From Caulobacteraceae bacterium (lineage in GTDB: Bacteria; Pseudomonadota; Alphaproteobacteria; Caulobacterales; Caulobacteraceae), in contig JARLIP010000151.1 in assembly GCA_031291685.1 (NCBI GenBank), forward strand, positions 1 to 44,637: DNA of 44,637 bases. The letters are read 5' to 3'. Each line of letters begins with the position of its first letter. Position 1 is the stretch's first letter. The translations under genes and the position numbers were made by a program. Shown here piece by piece: positions 24,402-32,561 of this stretch. A model generated the notes under the pieces. The model made no database searches. It saw nothing but the letters and a program-made list of their open reading frames with translations, and was not told the DNA's origin.

Positions 24402-25154
24402 ATGACCCAACAATCGAACAAGACGAACGGCAAGGTGGCCATTGTCACCGGCGCCTCCCGGGGCATCGGCGCGGCGGTGGCCGAGCGGATGGCCGCCGAC
24501 GGCTTCACGGTGGTGGTCAACTATTCCGGCGACGCGGCTTCCGCCGAGGCCTTGGCCCAGAAAATCCAGAAGGCCGGCGGTCAGGCCCTGACGGCCCAGG
24601 CCGATGTCAGCGACGCAGCGGCGGTGCGGCGCATGTTTGACGCGGCCGAGACCGCCTTTGGCGGAGTGGATGTGCTGATCAACAACGCCGGCGTCATGAA
24701 CCTCGCCACCCTCGGCGATGCGGACGACGTCCATTTCGACCGCCAGATCGCGGTCAATCTGAAGGGCGTGTTCAACACCCTGCGTGAAGCGGCGCGACGG
24801 CTGCGGGACGGCGGGCGGATCGTCAACCTCTCCTCCAGCGTGGTGGGGCTGTTGCAGCCCACCTATGGCGTCTATGCCGCCACCAAGGCCGGGGTCGAGG
24901 CCATGACAAGCGTCCTGGCCAAGGAACTGCGGGGCCGCGATATCACGGTCAACGCCATCGCCCCCGGCCCCACCGCCACGGACCTGTTCCTAAACGGCAA
25001 ACCGCCCGAATTGGTTGAGCGCCTGTCCAAGCTGGCGCCCCTGGAGCGCCTGGGTCAGCCCGCCGACATCGCCGCGGCCGTCGCCTTCCTTGTCGGTCCC
25101 GACGGCGGCTGGATCAACGGTCAGGTCCTGCGCGCCAATGGCGGGATCATCTGA
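24402..25154 (+). CDS. SDR-family NAD(P)-dependent oxidoreductase
   Basis: A 250-residue classical short-chain dehydrogenase: cofactor motif TGASRGIG (about residues 15-22), NNAG at about 92-95, catalytic Ser in LSSSVVG, YAATK with Tyr and Lys, and the C-terminal PDGGWINGQVLRANGGII. The start at 24402 (MTQQSN) follows GAGGACGAC; the frame opens at 24387 without a ribosome site. VNYSGDAASAE after strand 2, with no acidic residue, favours NADPH. FabG-like in sequence, but the divergent LysR gene and lack of fatty-acid genes suggest a stress- or substrate-induced reductase. The substrate is unknown. Confidence 0.9.
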   Translation: MTQQSNKTNGKVAIVTGASRGIGAAVAERMAADGFTVVVNYSGDAASAEALAQKIQKAGGQALTAQADVSDAAAVRRMFDAAETAFGGVDVLINNAGVMNLATLGDADDVHFDRQIAVNLKGVFNTLREAARRLRDGGRIVNLSSSVVGLLQPTYGVYAATKAGVEAMTSVLAKELRGRDITVNAIAPGPTATDLFLNGKPPELVERLSKLAPLERLGQPADIAAAVAFLVGPDGGWINGQVLRANGGII

Positions 25155-25243
25155 TCCCGCCGATTTCGAGCCCCGGCCTTCGGCTTTGGCGCCCTGGCCG
25201 CCAGGGCCCGGGGCGCTCTATCAGGGAGCGCGTCATGTCGGCG

Positions 25244-25672
25244 TCAGAGGGCGGCCCGTTCGATCGGCGTGCGCACCCAGGCGGTGGCGGGCTGACCGAG
25301 TTTGCGGGCCTCGGCCACCCCGACATCAAGGTAGTCGGACCAGGAGTGGATCAGCGGCCCCCGAAATTCGAGCACCCCGGCATAGGGGGCGGTGATCAGG
25401 GCGCCATCCTCGGTGGCGTATTCATCGACACCCTCCACGAACAGTCGGTCGCCGCTTTCGATATGGTCGCGCACCTGCCATTGGACCTCGTCGAAATTAT
25501 CCTGAAACCGCTCAAGAAATTGCCGGGCCTTGGATTTGCCGTGCAGCGGCGGGGCTAGGGAGGCGGCGTGTCGCCAGACGATGTCGTCGGTCATGTGGGA
25601 TAGGGCCGCTTCGATGTCCCCCGCCCGCCAGGCGGCGATGACGGCTTTCAGCACCTCGATCCGGTCCTTCAT
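25244..25672 (-). CDS. SnoaL-like / nuclear transport factor 2-like family protein
   Basis: A 142-residue alpha+beta cone protein: MKDRIEVLKAVIAAWRAGDIEAALSHMTDDIVWRH is the typical SnoaL/limonene-epoxide-hydrolase-like N-terminus, followed by PLHGKSKARQFLERF and the strands DRLFVEGVDEYATEDGALITAPYAGVLEFRGPLIHSWSDYLD. The ATG at 25672 was chosen over an upstream in-frame start at 25783 because the family begins there. Such proteins include isomerases, hydrolases and small ligand binders. The acidic and aromatic pocket residues do not identify a substrate, and neither neighbour gives a clue. A stand-alone gene. Confidence 0.8.
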   Translation of the reverse strand: MKDRIEVLKAVIAAWRAGDIEAALSHMTDDIVWRHAASLAPPLHGKSKARQFLERFQDNFDEVQWQVRDHIESGDRLFVEGVDEYATEDGALITAPYAGVLEFRGPLIHSWSDYLDVGVAEARKLGQPATAWVRTPIERAAL

Positions 25673-25898
25673 CGGGCGGAGATCCCGAGAAGGGGCGACC
25701 CCACGGTCCCGCGTGAGGTCGGCTGACTGGGCAAAGCAATGCTCCACCCAGGGCGTGGCGCACCCGGCATAGGAACCTCCCATTTGGCTTTTGCGCCATG
25801 ATTAATGGGCGGATCGCGTTATGCAAGGGAATGTAGTGTGCGGGGCATCCACAATCTCACGGCGTGCGCGTGGCGCCTCCGCCGTCTGGGCTCGCGCT

Positions 25899-26180
25899 CT
25901 ATGCGGCGATCCTGTGCGGCGCGCGGGCCGGAGCGTCGAGATCCAGGGAACGCAGGGTCTCCAGCAGGAGAACACGGACCGCGCCGGAGCCGATGCTGTC
26001 GTCGCGCCCAGCCGCCTCGGCCTCGTCCAGCAGCGCCTCCGCGACGGCTTCGCGCGCATTGCGCGAAATCGCCGCCAGCGCGGTCAATACGGCGCGATTA
26101 TAGGCTGCGGCGCAGCGCACATCGATATCCAAGGCGTTCAGCCGAAATTCCAGATCGTCGGCTGTGTTCGGCCCGTTCAT
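25899..26180 (-). CDS. Hypothetical small helical protein
   Basis: A 93-residue acidic protein, not recognised. It starts at the ATG at 26180 (MNGPNTADDLEFRLNALDIDVR), preceded by GAGGA with six bases between; an ATG at 26186 lies too close to that site. The sequence is rich in Ala, Leu, Glu and Asp and predicted almost wholly helical (CAAAYNRAVLTALAAISRNAREAVAEALLDEAEAAG), with no signal peptide or motif. Codon use matches the host (GC-rich third positions), which supports it being real. It faces away from the PilZ gene across an AT-rich, palindrome-bearing gap. Function unknown. Confidence 0.6.
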   Translation of the reverse strand: MNGPNTADDLEFRLNALDIDVRCAAAYNRAVLTALAAISRNAREAVAEALLDEAEAAGRDDSIGSGAVRVLLLETLRSLDLDAPARAPHRIAA

Positions 26181-26290
26181 ATCCATTCCTCGAAAGTCAG
26201 ATGGGCGCGCCCCATGCGTCTCATTCGCGGGTCGGCAATAGCGCCGTTATATGTGGGCTCGCTTATCGGGCGTCAATAAAAAAGTGTATG

Positions 26291-26325
26291 TTGCACATTA
26301 TGTAGTGCGACATTATCCATAATGT
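26291..26325. promoter_or_regulatory. Nested palindromes in an AT-rich promoter gap
   Basis: ACATTAT-CC-ATAATGT (26310-26325) is a perfect 7-bp inverted repeat; just before it GCAC (26293) pairs with GTGC (26305), and CATTAT recurs at 26296 and 26311. It lies between the divergent hypothetical gene and the PilZ gene. A regulator site is likely; the factor is unknown. Confidence 0.4.
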
Positions 26326-26462
26326 TATCTCAATGGACGATGTCGTTGGGGGAATGGCCGCGCCCCGATTTCGCCGCGAAGTCCGCGGCTGAAATTTTCG
26401 GGCGAACTTTGTTCCAAGATTGCGGCTATGCTCAAGCTTCAGCGAACGAATCCGGATGATTC

Positions 26463-26888
26463 ATGGCCGAGGTCGAGCAGGAATCTGATGGCCCCCAAGC
26501 CGGCTTGGGGGATCAGGCCGGTTTTGGGGATCAAGGCAGTCTTGAGGATCAAAACGGCGAGGTCGGATGGGTCAACCGCAGAGCCCATCCCCGGCGGACC
26601 ACCGCCTGGCCTGGATTGGTGCAGATCGGCGAGGACGACGATCATTTTTCCTGCACCATCCGCAATATCAGTCTGGGCGGCGCGCGGATCGCCTTCGACA
26701 GCGATGTCGATTTACCGAAGTCTTTGATGCTCTTGGCGTTTCCGGCCGGTGTGGTCTATGAGGCCATTGTCGCTTGGCGCATCGGTCTGGATGCTGGACT
26801 GACCTTTTACAGCGAGCACCGCCTGGACGGATTTCTTGAGCCGCGGGTGCGGCGCCTGCATCGGATCTGGTTGGACAGCCGGGGCTGA
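26463..26888 (+). CDS. PilZ-domain protein (candidate c-di-GMP binder)
   Basis: A 141-residue protein. An acidic N-terminal linker contains a six-residue repeat (AGLGDQ, AGFGDQ, GSLEDQ; residues 13-30, coding bases 26499-26552), then a single PilZ domain. The two c-di-GMP contact motifs are present: RRAHPRR (about 39-45) and NISLGGARI (about 68-76, the N/DxSxxG motif). It has no membrane segment or output domain, so it probably acts by binding a partner protein. The start ATG at 26463 has only a weak ribosome site. Binding is inferred from the motifs. Confidence 0.85.
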   Translation: MAEVEQESDGPQAGLGDQAGFGDQGSLEDQNGEVGWVNRRAHPRRTTAWPGLVQIGEDDDHFSCTIRNISLGGARIAFDSDVDLPKSLMLLAFPAGVVYEAIVAWRIGLDAGLTFYSEHRLDGFLEPRVRRLHRIWLDSRG

Positions 26889-27033
26889 GGGCATCCCCGC
26901 CCATGCGCCTGACGCGAACGCCCACCGACCGAGGGTCGGTTGACCCGTTCGGAGCGATTGGTCACAACGTCCTTTGCGCCATATGACCCCTGGCGCGGCG
27001 CACTGGCGTCGATCGTTCAGCGAACTGGTGGAA

Positions 27034-27945
27034 ATGCGCGTTCTCGTCACTGGCGCTTCTGGATTTGTCGGGCGACACGCCGTCAACGCCCTGCTGGCCG
27101 CGGGGGTTGAGGTCCACGCGGTGGCGCGGGAGACCCTGCCGATCGACTGTCCCTGGTACTGTGTCGACCTCTTGGATCAGGCCCAGGCGCGAGACATCGT
27201 GCGCTCCATCCGCCCCGACTCCATCCTGCATCTGGCCTGGTGCGTGGATCACGGCAAGTTCTGGACTGATCCGGCCAATGTGGAATGGGTGGCCTCGACC
27301 CTGACCATGGCGCGCACCGCCATCGACGTGGGGGTGCGCCACTTCACGGGGGTGGGCACCTGCTACGAATATGACTGGCCGGCGGACGAGGACTGCGAGG
27401 AGAGCCGCACGCCTCTCAGCGGCCACAGCCTCTATGACATCTCAAAGAGCGGCTGCCGCTCGGTGCTGGACGGCCTGTTCGCCATCCAGGGGCTGGGCTT
27501 CGCCTGGGCGCGGCTGTTTTTCCTCTATGGCGTTTCGGAAGACCCCCGCCGCCTGGTGGCCAGCGTCGCCCGTTCCCTGGTGCGCGGAGAGCCCGCCCGC
27601 TGCTCCCAGGGGCTGGCGGTGCGCGACTTCATGGCGGTGCAGGACGCCGGCGCGGCCCTGGCGGCGGTGACCCTGGCCCAGACCCAAGGGTCGATCAATG
27701 TCGCCTCCGGTGTTGGCGTGAAGGTCTCGGAAATCGCCAACACCCTGGGCCGACTGTCAGGCCGACCGGAACTGATCAAGCTGGGCGCCCTGCCGGACCG
27801 GGCGGATGAGCCCATGCGGATCGTCGCCGATATCACCCGCCTGCGAGACGAGGTTGGCTTTCGGCCCCGGTTGACCCCCGAGGAGGGGCTTCAGGTCGCC
27901 TACGACTATTGGGTCGAGCACGAAAAGCGCAGCCTGGCCAGCTGA
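27034..27945 (+). CDS. NAD-dependent epimerase/dehydratase (extended SDR)
   Basis: A 303-residue extended short-chain dehydrogenase: MRVLVTGASGFVGRHAVNALLAAG (GxxGxxG), HLAW in place of the usual HLAA, the catalytic YDISK (Tyr and Lys) in HSLYDISKSG, RLFFLYG, the C-terminal VRDFMAVQDAGAALAAV and INVASGVGVKVSEIA, and EPMRIVADITRLRDEVGFRP. These mark a nucleotide-sugar epimerase/reductase. The ATG at 27034 was chosen to give the normal Rossmann start; an extension to 26974 is open but atypical. No polysaccharide genes adjoin it, so the sugar substrate is unknown. Confidence 0.87.
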   Translation: MRVLVTGASGFVGRHAVNALLAAGVEVHAVARETLPIDCPWYCVDLLDQAQARDIVRSIRPDSILHLAWCVDHGKFWTDPANVEWVASTLTMARTAIDVGVRHFTGVGTCYEYDWPADEDCEESRTPLSGHSLYDISKSGCRSVLDGLFAIQGLGFAWARLFFLYGVSEDPRRLVASVARSLVRGEPARCSQGLAVRDFMAVQDAGAALAAVTLAQTQGSINVASGVGVKVSEIANTLGRLSGRPELIKLGALPDRADEPMRIVADITRLRDEVGFRPRLTPEEGLQVAYDYWVEHEKRSLAS

Positions 27946-28410
27946 TCAGGCCGCCGCGCCCAGGGCGGACAGGCCGGATTCGCCCAGCCGTCCAGGGGCC
28001 GCCGCGTCGATCACCCTCAGCACGGCGTCTTCCCCCAGGGGCCGCGCCAGATAAAGGTCGGCGCCGCAGTCCTGCGCCAGGTGATCCAGACCATCGACTG
28101 TCGCGGGGACCATCAGGGCGATGCTGGCGTGGGCGGAGCCGCCGGCCTCCAGATCGCGGATGGCGCGGATGGCGTCGGGGCCGTTCATCACCGGCATGTG
28201 GAGATCCATCAGGATCGCATCGAAATTCCAGGTCCTGGCGGCCTCGAGGCCTTCCGCTCCATTGACCGCCTCGTGCAGTTCGACCCGTCCGCCCAGCATG
28301 ATCCGCAGGGCCTGCCGGTTCACCGGATGATCATCCACCACCAGCACGCGGGGCCGACGGCCGGCGCTCGGGTCAACGAAGGATAGGGTAGGGGGGAGAG
28401 GCTGTTCCAT
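27946..28410 (-). CDS. Stand-alone receiver-domain response regulator
   Basis: A 154-residue protein with a proline-rich start (MEQPLPPTLSFVDPSAGRRP), then a receiver domain: VLVVDDHPVNRQ, the phospho-acceptor Asp in AILMDLHMPVMNGPDAIRAIR, then LMVPATVDG and LYLARPLGED. The usual Lys of the K-P motif is Arg here, and the Thr/Ser position is in VPAT, so phosphotransfer kinetics may be altered. Closest in style to receivers cut from hybrid kinases (DHPVNRQ, MPVMNG). The frame is open to a TTG at 28602, but those codons lack the GC-rich third positions of the domain, so ATG 28410 is preferred. No kinase adjoins it. The stop adjoins the end of the epimerase gene. Confidence 0.8.
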   Translation of the reverse strand: MEQPLPPTLSFVDPSAGRRPRVLVVDDHPVNRQALRIMLGGRVELHEAVNGAEGLEAARTWNFDAILMDLHMPVMNGPDAIRAIRDLEAGGSAHASIALMVPATVDGLDHLAQDCGADLYLARPLGEDAVLRVIDAAAPGRLGESGLSALGAAA

Positions 28411-28694
28411 GGCGATGGCCCGACTCAATGAGCCATCATTGCGCGCCCAATTCACCAACAACTCGTAACCAGCCGGAGCGTCGCAAAACGCGACAGGATG
28501 GGCGCTGATGGACGCGGAGTCGTGAAATCCCCAAGGAACAAGCTGCGCCAGCGCTTGGCGAAGGTCCGCACACGGTCCATTTAGAAATTTCCCCTGCGTC
28601 AATTTGGCCCTGGCGCAGTTGGCGGTGTTTCGAATGTGAATGCACCTTTATGAAGGGCGCCAGACGGCCTGGGCCGCGAGTACCTACGCATTGA

Positions 28695-30224
<1,530 letters not shown>

Positions 30225-30232
30225 CGCCTTCT

Positions 30233-30339
30233 CCTCCCCGCAATAGCGTAGCGACGCGACGGAGGGGGCGGACCGACCCTCCGTGCGCCCCCTCAGCCGG
30301 GGCTGCGCCCCGACAGCTCCCCCGTTGGCACGGGGGAGC
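30233..30339 (+). repeat. Composite palindromic repeat, copy C (internally deleted)
   Basis: Same orientation as copy A. Compared with A and D it lacks about 35 bp of the left arm (the GGGGAGGTGTCGCGGGGC part), so GCGACGCG runs straight into ACGGAGGGGGCG. The central and right-hand hairpins are intact (GCCGGGGCTGCGCCCCG; GCTCCCCCGT with the closing GGGGGAGC). Confidence 0.8.
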
Positions 30340-30351
30340 AGGACATGGTTT

Positions 30352-30490
30352 CCTCCCCTGCAAAGCGCAGCGACGCGGGGGAGGTGTCGCGGGGCGCAGC
30401 CCCGTGACGGAGGGGGCGAACCAGCCGTCCGAACACCCCTTCAGTCAGGACTGCGTCCTGACAGTTCCCCCGTTCTGCGAACAGGGGAGC
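30352..30490 (+). repeat. Composite palindromic repeat, copy D
   Basis: Full-length copy, same orientation as A and C, 12 bp after copy C. The second hairpin is perfect (CGGGGC-gca-GCCCCG). The right arm has drifted: the central partner reads ACACCCCT and the next hairpin is GTCAGGA-ctgcg-TCCTGAC. Confidence 0.85.
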
Positions 30491-30536
30491 AGATGCCTCA
30501 TCGCGAACAAAAGTGCTTAGGCGTCAGGTGTTCGGC

Positions 30537-30908
30537 TCAGGTACCGTCGCGGGATCTGAGCCGCCCCCAGAGGATCAGGCCCAGATCGGCGGCCAGGGCG
30601 CCGGCCACGCCGCCCATGGCCTTGGCGATGGCGTCGTGTAGGCCCGCGTCCCGTCCGGGCGCCAGCCTTTGACCGAGTTCAAGCAGGATGGCGATGGCCA
30701 CGGCGCTGGGCGCCACCAGGGCCGCGCGGCGGGGATAGGCGATCACAAAGGCCGCCGCGGTGACAAAATAGGCCGCGAACCGCTCGGTCTGGGCGTCGCC
30801 CAGATGCGGGCGCAGGCCCTGCGGGCCGAGGGTCGCGAAAACGACGAAGGCGGCCAGGACCCAGGCCGCCAGGGAAAGCACTGTATGAAAGAGCCCGGAC
30901 TTCGACAT
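30537..30908 (-). CDS. VanZ-like family membrane protein
   Basis: A 123-residue protein with about three to four transmembrane helices (TVLSLAAWVLAAFVVFATLGP, FAAYFVTAAAFVIAYP, ALVAPSAVAIAILLELGQ, MGGVAGALAADLGLILWG). The VanZ-family pattern is seen: LGPQGLRP, ERFAAYF, the helix ending ELGQ, PGRDAGLHDAIAKAMGGVAGAL. VanZ in enterococci lowers teicoplanin binding; in proteobacteria these small proteins have no known role. Its promoter region (30909-30987) contains several GTCAG/CTGAC half-sites at varied spacing. Monocistronic, convergent with the CoA-transferase across the repeats. Confidence 0.75.
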   Translation of the reverse strand: MSKSGLFHTVLSLAAWVLAAFVVFATLGPQGLRPHLGDAQTERFAAYFVTAAAFVIAYPRRAALVAPSAVAIAILLELGQRLAPGRDAGLHDAIAKAMGGVAGALAADLGLILWGRLRSRDGT

Positions 30909-30987
30909 CCGGGCATCAGCGTCCGATTCGCCCCCTGACGCACCTTGCGGCAGGTCAGCGGGCGTCCGGTTCTGTCAGGTGAAGCCG

Positions 30988-31401
30988 TTAGTCCATCGGA
31001 TGGTCGGCGGTGAACAGGGCGCTGCTCAGCCCCGCCACGCAGCTGGCGATATCGCCGCTCTGGGCGTCCAGGCCGAGTTGGGCGCAGGCGGACTGTTCCT
31101 CGCGCAGGATGACCGAGGAGGAGGCGCGGAAATAGGAGGGCGCCGGCGCCGCGCTGGTCACCGAGATGTTCAGCGCCTTCGCCGAACCGGCGGCGTCCAG
31201 AGCCGCGGCGAGGCTGGCGACGCAGGCCTGATGGTGGGCTTCATTGGGAGAAACGCCCAGGGTCGACTGGCAGATCTGGCCAAGGGTCGGGGTCAGGCCC
31301 GTCGGCGAAGCGGCCTGGGCGGAGGAGGTGGTCAGGCCCACGGCGGAGAGGGCCAGGGCGAGGCTGGCGCAGGCCAGGGCGGAACGGACCGAATAACGCA
31401 T
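30988..31401 (-). CDS. Secreted protein with a duplicated two-cysteine helical motif
   Basis: A 137-residue protein, not recognised. A signal peptide (MRYSVRSALACASLALALSAVGLTTSSAQA, cleavage after AQA near residue 30) precedes about 107 mature residues. Two similar segments are visible: C-QSTLGVSPNEAHHQA-C-VASLAAAL, and C-AQLGLDAQSGDIAS-C-VAGLSSAL. Each pairs two Cys 15-16 residues apart around a LG(V/L) turn and ends in a CVA(S/G)L(A/S)xAL helix. The four Cys suggest two disulfides in the periplasm, one per helical hairpin. Neighbours (VanZ-like, LysR) give no functional clue. Confidence 0.7.
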   Translation of the reverse strand: MRYSVRSALACASLALALSAVGLTTSSAQAASPTGLTPTLGQICQSTLGVSPNEAHHQACVASLAAALDAAGSAKALNISVTSAAPAPSYFRASSSVILREEQSACAQLGLDAQSGDIASCVAGLSSALFTADHPMD

Positions 31402-31578
31402 GATGGTCTCTCAAGGCCGACGCTGGTCGCTGCCCGCAAGGGTTTCAGCAACCACTGACGTGGCTGGATTTGATGTCTGCGGTGTCGGGAGGAGCCGCCA
31501 GCCCCCGAGCCTGTCGCTCGGTCCGTCGGTGCGACCCGGCTGGTCGCATCGGCTGATCTCTCAGTCGATGTTTGTTGC

Positions 31579-31633
31579 ATACCATGGGATTTTCTCCATG
31601 GTATCCCTGGGTTTCGGGAAGGTCTTTCCCGAA
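31579..31633. promoter_or_regulatory. Two adjacent palindromes upstream of the second LysR gene
   Basis: ATACCATGG-N8-CCATGGTAT (31579-31604, 9-bp perfect arms), then TTCGGGAA-N5-TTCCCGAA (31613-31633, 8-bp perfect arms), ending 19 bp before the LysR start. The first looks like a LysR-type operator for autorepression; the second could be an operator or a leader hairpin. Confidence 0.5.
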
Positions 31634-31652
31634 TTTGGCAAAGGATGCTCCT

Positions 31653-32552
31653 ATGGACCGTTTGGAGGCTATGGCCGCCTTCGTCGCGGTGGCCGACAGC
31701 GCCAGCTTCACCCGGGGGGCGGCGAGGGTAGGCAAGCCCGTTTCCACGGTCAGCCGGCTGGTGGCGGCCCTGGAGGCGCACCTGGGCGCCCTGCTGCTGG
31801 CCCGGGATACGCGAAAGGCGATGCTGACCGACCAGGGGCGGGAGTATCTGGCCCACTGCAAGCGCATCCTGGCGGATGTGGACGAGGCGGAATCCGCCCT
31901 CGGTCGGGACGCCCAGTCGATCACCGGCGCCCTGCGCCTGACCGCGCCGGCTGTGCTGGGCCGGATGTTCGCCGCCCAGACGGTCAGCGCCTTTGTTCGC
32001 GACCACGCCGAGGTGCGGGTGGAGATCTCCCTGACCGACCGTCTGGTCGATCTGATCGGCGAGGGCTTCGACCTTGCCATCCGCACCGGGGATCTTGAGG
32101 ACTCCGAACTGATCGTGCGGCGGGTCGGCGTGTTCCAGCGCATTCTGTGCTGTTCACCGGGCTATCTGGAACAGGTCGGTCCCATCACCGCCCTGGACGA
32201 CCTGCAACGGCTGAACTGCCTGGTCTTCACCCGCCTGCGGCCCCTGGCTGAATGGCCCCTGGCGGACGAGACGGGCGAGGTCCACAGAACCCCGGTTTCC
32301 GGCAGGATCGTCGCCGATGACATTGACGCCCTCTATGAGGCGGCCCTGGACGGCGCCGGGGTGTTGCTGACTCCAAGCTGGCAGGCGCGCCAAGACCTGC
32401 GTTCCGGCCGCCTCGTGCCCGTGCTGCCCCAATACCGCACCCCCTCGGTGCCGGTCTGCATCCTGTTTCCCAGGGCCAAGCTGCTGTCCGCCCGGGTCCG
32501 CGCCTTTGTCGACGCCGCGGCGGCGGCCCTGCCGGCCTTTCTGGCGGAATAG
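31653..32552 (+). CDS. LysR-family transcriptional regulator
   Basis: A 299-residue LysR regulator, HTH at the N-terminus (MDRLEAMAAFVAVADSASFTRGAARVGKPVSTVSRLVAALEAHLGALLLARDTRKAMLTDQG), then the effector domain (ITGALRLTAPAVLGRMF, VEISLTDRLVDLIGEGFDLAIRTG). The ATG at 31653 has AAGGA nine bases upstream; the longer frame to 31572 has no support. Closest to the CrgA/AaeR-like subgroup, which often represses quinone- or aromatic-linked oxidoreductases. No divergent target gene is obvious: the gene to the left reads away from the shared gap. Confidence 0.9.
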   Translation: MDRLEAMAAFVAVADSASFTRGAARVGKPVSTVSRLVAALEAHLGALLLARDTRKAMLTDQGREYLAHCKRILADVDEAESALGRDAQSITGALRLTAPAVLGRMFAAQTVSAFVRDHAEVRVEISLTDRLVDLIGEGFDLAIRTGDLEDSELIVRRVGVFQRILCCSPGYLEQVGPITALDDLQRLNCLVFTRLRPLAEWPLADETGEVHRTPVSGRIVADDIDALYEAALDGAGVLLTPSWQARQDLRSGRLVPVLPQYRTPSVPVCILFPRAKLLSARVRAFVDAAAAALPAFLAE

Positions 32553-32561
32553 GGGCTCAGA

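Larger units (their letters stand above)
30225..30536. other. Repeat-filled intergenic region
   Basis: 312 bp between two convergent genes, almost entirely occupied by repeat copies C and D in tandem; small open frames here are translations of the repeat and are not genes. Confidence 0.8.

Noticed and set aside
28411-28602. N-terminal extension of the stand-alone receiver gene from a TTG
   Set aside because: Third codon positions are not GC-rich as in real genes here, and the family starts near 28410.
30225-30500. Considered as a CRISPR-like array
   Set aside because: Only two long diverged copies with internal hairpins, no spacers of uniform length and no cas genes.
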